Below, piece by piece: positions 8,481 through 14,605 of a stretch of DNA of 64,000 nt (the first letter of the stretch is position 1; the number at the start of each line of letters is the position of its first letter). The stretch covers positions 20,376,088 through 20,440,087 of the forward strand of contig OY757014.1 of assembly GCA_963580285.1 (NCBI GenBank). The letters are read 5' to 3'. The notes under the pieces are model-generated. The model was given only the letters and a program-made list of their open reading frames with translations, ran no database searches and was not told the DNA's origin. The position numbers and the translations under genes were made by a program. This DNA is from Lucinisca nassula. Lineage: Eukaryota > Mollusca > Bivalvia > Lucinida > Lucinidae.

Positions 8481-9137
8481 ATGACTACCAGCCGTATTCT
8501 ACCCTTGGAAATAACGGAGATGATTTTGACATACAACATGTACAACTGTGGAAAAGGCCAAGCATTTACAGAACTCATACAAGACAGCTGGTTTAAAATG
8601 AGAATGAAGATGTTGAAGAACACTGGATCTCAAATAACTTACCAAGATGAAATGATTCGTTTACTATTGCTCATAGATGAACTTCCTAATTTGTCAGATA
8701 AGAAACGATTAGAGTTTCATAGACAGATTAGCCGTTTTCATTTTCAACATCAACCAACCCTTAAGAAAGCAAAAAGATGGTTAGTCACATTCTTTAACTT
8801 TACCACACGGGACATGTTTTACATGTCTGAGAAATTTCATCAACACTTTCTACATGGTAATGTGTCATCTAGCTTTCTCTACAGAGATATGCTTTTGGGA
8901 TATCTGATACTGAATGAGGAATATACCAAAGCTCAAGTCAAACAGTTATTCTGTAGTCGGGACAATCCAGATCTTATGATATTACCATCGGGATGTTTGA
9001 CTTTCAACGACTATTGGTCGGAATATATAAATGCCAAAGAAGGATATAAAGTGACATTAGGCAACGAACAGTTGAGACAAGAACCTAAGATCGTATTGAA
9101 GTTCCCAACTCAATATTCTAATTGCATACTTAATTAA
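8481..9137 (+). CDS. Accessory protein with F-box-like N-terminus
   Basis: The frame opens at 8448, but the methionine at 8481 (MTTSRILPLEITEMIL) is the better start because it lies outside the shared promoter; it gives 218 aa. The first about 40 residues (ILPLEITEMILTYN, then FTELIQDSW) have the Leu-Pro and hydrophobic spacing of an F-box, which would link a target to an SCF ubiquitin ligase. This match is weak and needs a profile search. The rest is helical, with aromatic-rich blocks and no recognised domain. It is the first gene of the rightward accessory block. Confidence 0.6.
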   Translation: MTTSRILPLEITEMILTYNMYNCGKGQAFTELIQDSWFKMRMKMLKNTGSQITYQDEMIRLLLLIDELPNLSDKKRLEFHRQISRFHFQHQPTLKKAKRWLVTFFNFTTRDMFYMSEKFHQHFLHGNVSSSFLYRDMLLGYLILNEEYTKAQVKQLFCSRDNPDLMILPSGCLTFNDYWSEYINAKEGYKVTLGNEQLRQEPKIVLKFPTQYSNCILN

Positions 9138-9143
9138 AAAATC

Positions 9144-9569
9144 ATGATTAAGATTATCAGAAAAAGTCTACCTGTATCTTTAGATCAAATTCTGAAATTT
9201 GAGATCTACAGACTTGCACTTGAACAAACTTTGTCATTAGAGCCAGATAATGTAGATTTCTTGAAAACTAAAGATGACATTCATGTTTGGTTGAGAAGAT
9301 ATGATACATTTATGTCTTTTCGGCATGAGATGAAAAGAACAGCTTGGCTCATGAGTAACATACTGGATGAGTCACCCGTGAAACTAGATCAATGGCTTTT
9401 GCATGTAGCTAACAACGATGAGGTGATCAGCTATATTTACAACATGATCATGGATATTGAAAGAGCTTCATCAGAACAACCGATGGACTGCTCTGAAACC
9501 CGTCATGAGGAACCGATGGAAACTGATATTGACGATTTGATCAAACAGATGGATTCCTTGATCATATAA
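9144..9569 (+). CDS. Accessory protein of unknown function (paralogue of the 9610 gene)
   Basis: This 141-aa acidic protein starts 6 nt after the preceding stop. It begins SLPVSLDQILKFEIYRLAL and ends with an acidic, Met-rich tail repeating EEPMETD-like sequence. I do not recognise a domain. The N-terminal VSLDQILKFEIYR aligns with VPLTQVIKFKPYR of the next gene, and KLDQWLLHVANNDEVISYIY aligns with TFENWKKTVADNPKVIEFLH. The two are therefore probable diverged tandem duplicates. Neighbours suggest an accessory host-interaction role; this is inference. Confidence 0.6.
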   Translation: MIKIIRKSLPVSLDQILKFEIYRLALEQTLSLEPDNVDFLKTKDDIHVWLRRYDTFMSFRHEMKRTAWLMSNILDESPVKLDQWLLHVANNDEVISYIYNMIMDIERASSEQPMDCSETRHEEPMETDIDDLIKQMDSLII

Positions 9570-9609
9570 ATTGACCTGATACACAGATCATCATTGTTTT
9601 ATCAACAGC

Positions 9610-9930
9610 ATGGAGAAGAAGTGGTTTGAAGTACCTCTGACACAAGTGATCAAATTCAAACCTTACAGAAGATTACTACTTTGCATCTACATACTGTTTT
9701 CTCATGAAGATATTTCTATGGAAGAAATCCAGATGAAATTAAATGAAAAAGAAACTTTTGAAGATTTCAAGAAATTGTGGTGGACTTGTGCTAAGTACAA
9801 ACTGTTAGAAGATTCAGTTATTACATTTGAGAACTGGAAAAAAACTGTAGCTGACAATCCAAAGGTGATCGAGTTCTTACATTCAAAGACACGAGGCAAG
9901 GATGATATAAAAGGAAGTGATCTTGAATAG
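9610..9930 (+). CDS. Accessory protein of unknown function (paralogue of the 9144 gene)
   Basis: This 106-aa helical protein rich in aromatic residues (KKLWWTCAKYK in the middle) has no recognised domain. It shares the length and order of conserved positions with the preceding protein but lacks its acidic tail. It is separated from that gene by a 40-nt gap and from the zinc-knuckle gene by about 54 nt. Confidence 0.55.
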   Translation: MEKKWFEVPLTQVIKFKPYRRLLLCIYILFSHEDISMEEIQMKLNEKETFEDFKKLWWTCAKYKLLEDSVITFENWKKTVADNPKVIEFLHSKTRGKDDIKGSDLE

Positions 9931-9984
9931 AACTTCATTCTACTTCTGACTGCCACAGTGAAAACTTCAAAAATCTTAAACAAG

Positions 9985-10500
9985 ATGGAATACAATAGGG
10001 ATCCAAGAACAAAGAAATATAGTGATCCTGAAAGCATCTACTACCATTGTTCAAGTTTAAAGAAGTTATTGAAACAACAATATGATATCCATCTTCTACG
10101 GACATTGGAAAAATCACTTCTTGATCAACAACTGATGAGAACACCTTATGGTCGTTGCTTCAGATGTAATGCTACGACACACTGGTCGCGAGATTGTACA
10201 TCGGGATTCAAGCTACCCTACGGACACTGTTACATATGTGGACTTCCAGATCATTGGGCACCCGAATGTCCACAGAAGCAGTTGATACAAGATGAGTTGG
10301 ACATACCACCTACATTACCTACTGAAGAAATATCACCTGACAATCCTCAGGAGATACAGTCTTGTGTCGATGAGAAACAGTCTTGTGTTGAAGAGAAACA
10401 GTCTTGTGCCGAGGAGAAACAATCTACTGTTAAGAAATCAAGAAAAAGAAAGCGAACAACTTCTAACACTCGTGGTGTGAAGAAACCAAAGACAAAATAG
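9985..10500 (+). CDS. CCHC zinc-knuckle protein with Cys/Glu/Lys repeats
   Basis: The start at 9985 (MEYNRDPRTKKYSD) is chosen over 9958 because it better fits the following sequence; it gives 171 aa. Two perfect C-X2-C-X4-H-X4-C knuckles, CFRCNATTHWSRDC and CYICGLPDHWAPEC, are separated by about 13 residues. This pattern is typical of retroviral nucleocapsid and cellular CNBP-type single-stranded nucleic-acid binders. A short tandem repeat of SCVxEKQ-type units follows, then a basic, NLS-like tail (KKSRKRKRTT). An RNA- or ssDNA-binding role is likely. An AATAAA signal lies 14 nt after the stop (10514-10519), unlike the four genes to its right. Confidence 0.75.
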   Translation: MEYNRDPRTKKYSDPESIYYHCSSLKKLLKQQYDIHLLRTLEKSLLDQQLMRTPYGRCFRCNATTHWSRDCTSGFKLPYGHCYICGLPDHWAPECPQKQLIQDELDIPPTLPTEEISPDNPQEIQSCVDEKQSCVEEKQSCAEEKQSTVKKSRKRKRTTSNTRGVKKPKTK

Positions 10501-10513
10501 ACATTTGACTGTG

Positions 10514-10519
10514 AATAAA
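10514..10519 (+). terminator. AATAAA polyadenylation signal
   Basis: AATAAA shortly after the zinc-knuckle stop indicates conventional polyadenylation. This contrasts with the stem-loop ends of the neighbouring small genes. Confidence 0.4.
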
Positions 10520-10675
10520 ACAAAGTGTCATAGACATTAGTTACAGACATAAGATAGTTATAGTTAAGAAACATAGTATTGTATTAAGAAGTTTTAAAAC
10601 ACATTAAAAACAGTAAAAAGTTTACCAGTCTTTGTTTATTATGTAAAGGTTATTCTTTAACAAAATCCATGGGTT

Positions 10676-10691
10676 AGCCCTAAAAAGGACT
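10676..10691 (-). terminator. Histone-type 3' stem-loop (variant loop)
   Basis: On the coding strand AGTCCTTTTTAGGGCT forms a 6-bp stem (one G.T pair) with a 4-nt TTTT loop, 31 nt after the stop of the 10723 gene. AACCCA follows directly, like the ACCCA after histone stems. TTAAAGAATAACC about 15 nt further resembles a histone downstream element and is nearly shared with the element after 12615. Confidence 0.6.
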
Positions 10692-10722
10692 GTTCTTATG
10701 TAGCTAGTAACTTAAACAGTTA

Positions 10723-10932
10723 CTAGCCACGGAATGGCTCCACTATAGCGATCGGTTTAATGGTAACCGATCCCACTCCCCTTCTAGCCAGGAACTGCTG
10801 GAAAGCCAGTCCGCTTTGCAGTCTTTCCACTTTCTTCCAGTACTCTTCCTTAGTCACAGTATGTTGTTGTGTTTCCATCTCAGGATGTTTCCTTCGGTGG
10901 AAGACAGCACGTAACTTCTTAAACCAACTCAT
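10723..10932 (-). CDS. Small basic protein of unknown function
   Basis: The start at 10932 (MSWFKKLRAVFHRRKHPE) is preferred over 10980 because the TATA box (10970-10977) overlaps the upstream codons. It gives 69 aa with a basic amphipathic N-terminus, a central helix (EEYWKKVERLQSGLAFQQFL) and a hydrophobic end. No family is recognised. It carries the AAGTAGGTCAATCC/TATA promoter and a histone-type stem-loop 3' end, so it belongs to the right-end module. Confidence 0.55.
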   Translation of the reverse strand: MSWFKKLRAVFHRRKHPEMETQQHTVTKEEYWKKVERLQSGLAFQQFLARRGVGSVTIKPIAIVEPFRG

Positions 10933-10969
10933 ACTGGAACAATATGGAGAGAACTCAAAAGCAGAAGGG

Positions 10970-11001
10970 CTTTTATACAATGTAGGAGGATTGACCTACT
11001 T
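10970..11001 (-). promoter_or_regulatory. Promoter: AAGTAGGTCAATCC box plus TATA box (10723 gene)
   Basis: On the minus strand AAGTAGGTCAATCC (11001-10988) is followed 10 nt later by TATAAAAG (10977-10970), which lies 37 nt before the ATG. Two inverted CCAAT motifs (ATTGG) lie just upstream at 11010-11055. Box and spacing recur at two other genes. AAAGTAGGTCA also fits the half-site recognised by ROR-type nuclear receptors; that is inference. Confidence 0.65.
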
Positions 11002-11028
11002 TAATCGAACAACCAATCAAACTGGCTT

Positions 11029-11150
11029 AGCCAATCGTGATCATCCTAAGAGAATTCTTCGTCTTTGGTGTAGCAATGATGGTCTATGTTCGAAACATAG
11101 ATCATTATAGCCAATACCAGACTTAGGAATCTTTTGTATGATCATCAAAA
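11029..11150. repeat. Promoter-distal repeat with hairpin, duplicated at 11490-11590
   Basis: The stretch GAGAATTCTTCGTCTTTGG...AGCAATGATG...ATACCAGACTTAGGAATC occurs here and again at 11503-11581. The middle can fold: TCTATGTTCGAAACATAGA is a perfect hairpin here, and a shorter GATGTTT/AAACATC hairpin replaces it in the second copy. Together with the promoter boxes and stem-loops it forms a duplicated intergenic cassette. Confidence 0.6.
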
Positions 11151-11174
11151 GGTACTCTTTCAAGAATAAGTGGC

Positions 11175-11190
11175 GGCCCTGAAAAGGGCC
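11175..11190 (-). terminator. Histone-type 3' stem-loop
   Basis: On the coding strand GGCCCTTTTCAGGGCC is an exact fit to the histone consensus GGCYCTTTTCAGRGCC. It starts 26 nt after the stop of the 61-aa gene. Downstream GCCACTTATTCTTGAAAGAG contains a GAAAGA-type purine tract at the usual histone downstream element distance. Confidence 0.8.
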
Positions 11191-11216
11191 ATTTGGTCTA
11201 GAGTACCTTCAAAGGT

Positions 11217-11402
11217 TCAGTTTTTTTCTTCTAGACACTCATCACATATTGACAAACTGTCGTCTTCAAAGAACCCATCGTCATCATCAGGGCAGTTGTG
11301 CTCCTCTCCAACATACCTTAGAATGACGTAGCACTTACCACATTCAAGATAAGTTGGAGCATTACACTCACTGCAAGTACCAGACTTTGGGTATTCATCC
11401 AT
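11217..11402 (-). CDS. Small acidic zinc-binding protein (CxxC pairs)
   Basis: This 61-aa protein contains three CxxC pairs (CSEC, CGKC, CDEC), a single extra Cys and a strongly acidic stretch (CPDDDDGFFEDD). Treble-clef or zinc-ribbon folding is likely. No family is recognised. Its size, acidity and paired cysteines recall small viral early zinc proteins, but no LxCxE motif is present (LECGK only). It has a TATATATA promoter with the shared AAGTAGGTCAATCC box and a perfect histone-type 3' stem-loop. Confidence 0.6.
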   Translation of the reverse strand: MDEYPKSGTCSECNAPTYLECGKCYVILRYVGEEHNCPDDDDGFFEDDSLSICDECLEEKN

Positions 11403-11431
11403 GGTTATGATATATTCAATAACTATGAATG

Positions 11432-11467
11432 ATATATATATACAAGTGACATCGGATTGACCTACTT
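11432..11467 (-). promoter_or_regulatory. Promoter: AAGTAGGTCAATCC box plus TATA box (11217 gene)
   Basis: Minus strand: AAGTAGGTCAATCC (11467-11454), an 11-nt spacer, then TATATATATA (11442-11432), 30 nt before the ATG. It is the same module as at 10970-11001 and 12112-12143. Confidence 0.65.
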
Positions 11468-11623
11468 TAAATCGGAAAAAATTGGCTTAGCCAATCATAA
11501 TCAGAGAATTCTTCGTCTTTGGTGTAGCAATGATGTTTGTTGTTTTGAAACATCATAGCAAATACCAGACTTAGGAATCTTGATTGAACATTATTAAAGG
11601 ACATTCATTCAAAAATAAATGGT

Positions 11624-11639
11624 GGCCCTGAAAAGGGCC
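11624..11639 (-). terminator. Histone-type 3' stem-loop
   Basis: On the coding strand GGCCCTTTTCAGGGCC starts 25 nt after the stop at 11665 and is followed by ACCA, as in histone mRNAs (stem then ACCCA). The purine-containing TTTTTGAATGAATG lies downstream where a histone downstream element would be. Confidence 0.8.
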
Positions 11640-11664
11640 GTTGGGTTTTTGTTAGTTTATAAAA

Positions 11665-12024
11665 CTAACACTGACAGCAGGTTCGTCCGCCACAGGCTGG
11701 ACATCTGGTTGCCCAGGATTCATAAGTAATCCTGGACCCCGTCGACAAGTAGAACGGAGGCTCTGTCGCTTCATTCCCCCAGTCTTCTGTCTGTGTGGCA
11801 GCAGAGGGCCCAGGTAGCTCACCATCCATTTGTTGTCCATGGCTCAACTCTGCAGCCTTCTTACTTATCTCTATCACTTGATCCAAATTATCAAGCGAGG
11901 AAAATAATCCTTCTACTTCTCTCTTGACCAAATCAAAAGAGACCATCAGGTCTCTCACCCCACTCCTCACAGACTCCGCCTGCTCCTCCAACGCTTTAAA
12001 GTAAATTTCACTGTTGTGAGCCAT
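11665..12024 (-). CDS. Coiled-coil protein with Cys-rich C-terminus
   Basis: The start at 12024 (MAHNSEIYFKALEEQ) is preferred over 12066, where the reading would run through the TATA-like region; it gives 119 aa. Residues 5-65 have heptad-like hydrophobic spacing (VRDLMVSFDLVKREVEGLFSS). The C-terminus ends CPACGGRTCCQC, a probable metal site. No family is recognised. It has a histone-type stem-loop 3' end. Upstream, AAGTAGGCCAAT (12050-12061) is a variant of the module box in opposite orientation, with ATAAATAT at 12066-12073. Confidence 0.55.
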   Translation of the reverse strand: MAHNSEIYFKALEEQAESVRSGVRDLMVSFDLVKREVEGLFSSLDNLDQVIEISKKAAELSHGQQMDGELPGPSAATQTEDWGNEATEPPFYLSTGSRITYESWATRCPACGGRTCCQC

Positions 12025-12111
12025 CTTCAATTGTACACAGAAGTGCAACGAAGTAGGCCAATGCATCGATATTTATTGAGTGAACACGGACGTGAAAGAA
12101 ATAATTTTTGC

Positions 12112-12143
12112 AAGTAGGTCAATCCCTCTCCAGAGTATAAAAA
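12112..12143 (+). promoter_or_regulatory. Promoter: AAGTAGGTCAATCC box plus TATA box (12181 gene)
   Basis: AAGTAGGTCAATCC (12112-12125), a 10-nt spacer, then TATAAAAA (12136-12143), 37 nt before the ATG. A second, inverted box (TTGACCTACTT, 12149-12159) follows the TATA box. Confidence 0.7.
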
Positions 12144-12180
12144 GGACTTGACCTACTTCAGATTTCTTGAAAAAAAAACA

Positions 12181-12573
12181 ATGGAACAGTCAATATCATT
12201 CGATGATCTCTTGCAAAATCCAGATCTTTTAACAACCGCTATCAATGAAACATTTGGTAGTGATGCTACCTTACAACAACAACAATATACAACAATTCCA
12301 TCTAACCAACTGATCTATACACAGCCTCCAGTACAGCAATCTAAACCCCAGCCCAAAGTTATTGAAGTCTTAGTGAAGGAAATCAATGAGCTCAAAAATA
12401 GAGTCAAACAGTTGGAAGATCGTCCTCAACAACCATCATCACTGGAAATGAGTCCTATTAGGATTCCACTCCACTTCAATATCGTGGCAAATGAAGATGA
12501 ACAACTGATGCAGTCACCAGCTATTGGACTTGGAGCTGCTACCAAACCCATACGGAAAAAGAAAACCAGATGA
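12181..12573 (+). CDS. Gln-rich coiled-coil protein with basic tail
   Basis: The start at 12181 (MEQSISFDDLLQNPDLLT) is favoured over 12148 by the TATA position; it gives 130 aa. The order is an acidic activation-domain-like N-terminus (DDLLQNPDLL), a Gln/Pro-rich stretch, a short coiled coil (VKEINELKNRVKQLEDR) and a basic end (KPIRKKKTR). The layout suggests a small dimeric regulator, but the function is unknown. It is convergent with the leftward genes of the same module and ends with a histone-type stem-loop. Confidence 0.6.
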   Translation: MEQSISFDDLLQNPDLLTTAINETFGSDATLQQQQYTTIPSNQLIYTQPPVQQSKPQPKVIEVLVKEINELKNRVKQLEDRPQQPSSLEMSPIRIPLHFNIVANEDEQLMQSPAIGLGAATKPIRKKKTR

Positions 12574-12599
12574 AAGAATAAGATATTCAAAACCCAAAC

Positions 12600-12635
12600 A
12601 GCCCTTTTCAGGGCTATCAAATAGTTAAGAAAGAA
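12600..12635 (+). terminator. Histone-type 3' stem-loop with downstream element
   Basis: AGCCCTTTTCAGGGCT (12600-12615) forms a 6-bp stem with TTTC loop, 27 nt after the stop. ATCAA follows, then TTAAGAAAGAATAACC: AAGAAAGA is the core of the histone downstream element that pairs with U7 snRNA, about 11 nt after the stem. It is the most complete of the four signals. Confidence 0.8.
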
Positions 12636-12688
12636 TAACCATAATGTCTAAAGTTTAAAACAATTATATTACATACAAAATATATCAA

Positions 12689-12761
12689 GGCACTTTAGCT
12701 CAGTTGGTAGAGCGCCTGTCTGATAAGCAGGAGGTCATATGTTCGAGCCCTATTCGTGCCA
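12689..12761 (+). tRNA. tRNA-Ile (anticodon GAT)
   Basis: This 73-nt cloverleaf has a perfect D stem (GCTC/GAGC), an anticodon stem CCTGT/GCAGG with loop CTGATAA (anticodon GAT), and a T loop TTCGAGC. Internal A box (TAGCTCAGTTGG) and B box (GTTCGAGCC) and a downstream T6 tract at 12766-12771 make it pol III-competent. The acceptor stem has two mismatches at its base and the T stem one. Anticodon GAT is unusual for animal nuclear tRNA-Ile, which normally uses AAT or TAT. It lies between the last Polinton gene and the subterminal repeats, so it may be part of the element. Confidence 0.75.
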
Positions 12762-12839
12762 AACATTTTTTCAAGTTATTTCTAAAATGCCAACATAATA
12801 TCATCTTGTGGTATCCCTGGACCTCTTGAAGATTTCCAA

Positions 12840-13560
12840 CAAAAAACTAAGTTATTTTCAAGCTTGATCCCTATAATTTCACCCAACATCAAATTTATAG
12901 GGACCAAGTCATTTTAGGCTTGGTCCCTATAAATTTCAAAAACTGAAGATTTATAGGGACCAAGGCAATCAACACAAACACATGGATCTACTTGAAAGAT
13001 CACCAAAAAAACTAAGTTTTTTTAACTTTTACCATGCCAAAATTGAAAATTTTCTGGTACCCATAAATTTCAGGTACCCAGAACTTATGGGTACCAACAG
13101 TCACTGAAAATGTATAGGTACTCAGAACTTTCAGGTACCTGGTACCCATAAATTTCAGGTACCCAGATTTTATGGGTACCAAAAGTCACTGAAAATTTAT
13201 GGGTACTCAGAACTTTCAGGTACCTGGTACCCATAAATTTCAGGTACCCAGAATTTATGGGTACCAGGTTCTTGTACAAACTCCAGAGACTAAGTTATTT
13301 TCAGGCTAAGTCAAAAGCTTTTGTCCCTACAAATTTCAAAAACTGAAGATTTATAGGGACAAAATCAAACCACAAAAACACTAAGTTATTTTCAAGCTTA
13401 GGCCTGACAAAAACATTTCAGGTACCCATAAATTTCAGGTACCCACAATTTATGGGTACCAGGTAAACAGTCACTGAAAATTTATAGCACCCTTCACGAA
13501 AGCCCACATAACACACGATACAGCACCTAGCCTAGTCAAGCTTACATCAAGCGGCGTCAC
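12840..13560. repeat. Subterminal palindromic repeats, probable Polinton right TIR region
   Basis: Two interleaved motif families occur: TTTATAGGGACCAAG with its complement (12855-12965, 13318-13365), and AATTTATGGGTACC with CAGGTACC units (13055-13270, 13420-13460). They form many short palindromes. The zone lies between the last gene or tRNA and host DNA, where Polinton TIRs carry tandem repeats. It ends in GGCGTCACT at 13552-13560; read inward this is AGTGACGCC, fitting the AG start of Polintons. Boundary is inferred. Confidence 0.5.
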
Positions 13561-13648
13561 TATGGGTACCAGATTATAGGTACCAACAAAATTATAGGTA
13601 CTAGTACCTATAATCTGGTACCTATAATCTGGTACCCATAGTGACGCC
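13552..13648. repeat. 97-bp inverted repeat at the element/host border
   Basis: GGCGTCACTATGGGTACC at the left and GGTACCCATAGTGACGCC at the right are exact complements, with internal copies of AGATTATAGGTACC and GTACCTATAATCT. The structure could be an element end plus an inverted partial copy. Confidence 0.7.
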
Positions 13649-13654
13649 CTATAC

Positions 13655-13745
13655 TACTTTGGTTTAAGGTGCCATTCCAAAATTAGGAGAAGCTCGGAAC
13701 CGAACCCACGAGCCATGGTTTATCCACTACACGGCGGAGGCTTCT
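13655..13745 (-). repeat. SINE family E fragment (tRNA-derived)
   Basis: On the minus strand a tRNA-like head (GTGTAGTGGATAAACC as A box, GGGTTCGGTTCC as B box) is followed by CTTCTCC. The same head recurs at 25529, 36188, 37185 and 52575. Confidence 0.55.
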
Positions 13746-13797
13746 AAGTCGATCTTAAAGTGTGATGGGGTGAGATAGTTGTGTTCTTCGATATTCA

Positions 13798-14055
13798 TCG
13801 GGTTAACAAGTCCGTGATATGAAGATCCCTTAAACCCCATTTTATTTAGAGAAAATTGGGGTTTACAGGGGTATTTATTATATTTCTTATTTCTGCTCCA
13901 AAACATAGGTTGTGGATACTCGTTAGAACCGCCTCAATGAGGCGGTTGTAACAAGCACCCACAACCTATTTTTGCAGTATAAGTAAAAAAAAAATCAAGG
14001 ATTTTCATCAGAAAAGTAGCCGGTTTGGAAATGTGAAAAATGCCCTATGTAATAA
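13798..14055 (-). mobile_element. MITE family A copy
   Basis: It contains GTTAACAAGTCCGTGATATG, CCCCATTTTATTTAGAG, the central GAACCGCCTC/GAGGCGGTT palindrome, and AAGTAGCC near the right side. It is reverse relative to the family orientation, and its right terminus is degraded. Confidence 0.7.
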
Positions 14056-14345
14056 CTCAAACATGTATGGCAAGTTTGCCATGGCTAATTCAAAATCACT
14101 CTTAAGGGGAATGGGAACACCTGACAGATTTTTCCGCCATTTTTCAAAGGGGGACAACTTTTTGGAGTTCCTGTTCACTGTTCTATAAGCCCTGTCCCAC
14201 TGAAAAAGGGGTCTACTCTTGAAGGAAAGTTGACCCATATTGACATTGGAGACAAAACTACTTTTGCAGGAGTTGCCTCGCCTGAAGGTGTTCCCCTTCC
14301 CCTTACTTTACTAGAGAAGTCGTTCAGTGATTTCATCTTTTGTAT
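14056..14345. other. No gene seen
   Basis: Unique-looking noncoding sequence; no repeat or coding signal was recognised. Confidence 0.4.
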
Positions 14346-14605
14346 GATTTGAGGTTTAAAGTCCCCGTCAATGCTATTTCAGGTCATTTTGGAGACTTTG
14401 AGTCCAATCTTGTGGGACTTTTACCCGACATTAAGATGAAATGACATCTCAGTCCCTGTCGTCCAATGAAACTGATGGGATTTATGGATGCATATGCACG
14501 CACGGTCCAACTCTCATCACTTCGCATGGGCAGGCTAAGACCTTCTAAGCGGTTTGCAAGTACTCATGTGCGGTTGGTTTAAGCTCTGCGTGGAAGCTTG
14601 GCTTG
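14346..14605 (-). repeat. Retroposon family F copy
   Basis: Complement of the family with the GACGTTAAAC-like tail: TTTGAGGTTTAAAGTCCCCG, TTTTACCCGACATT and CTCTGCGTGGAAGC are recognisable. Degenerate. Confidence 0.6.

Larger units (their letters stand above)
1..13560. mobile_element. Endogenous Polinton/Maverick (adintovirus-like) element, left part outside window
   Basis: The diagnostic gene set is present: protein-primed family B polymerase, A32-like packaging ATPase, retrovirus-type integrase, and small conserved Polinton structural-type proteins. The core genes are on the minus strand and an accessory block lies to the right. The major capsid and adenain-type protease genes are not seen and would be expected left of position 1. 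All complete core frames are open with no internal stop. The right boundary is inferred from the change from compact coding DNA to palindromic subterminal repeats (12,840-13,560) and then host SINE/MITE DNA. The termini and 6-bp target duplication cannot be tested because the left end is missing. Confidence 0.9.

Noticed and set aside
11217..11402. Retinoblastoma-binding LxCxE motif
   Set aside because: The nearest match is LECGK, which lacks the required glutamate.
10723..12615. A host histone gene cluster, suggested by the stem-loops
   Set aside because: None of the encoded proteins resembles a core or linker histone; the stem-loops follow unrelated small Polinton-linked genes.
13040..13480. 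CRISPR-like direct repeats
   Set aside because: Short palindromic motifs at irregular spacing with no unique spacer pattern; they fit subterminal transposon repeats better.
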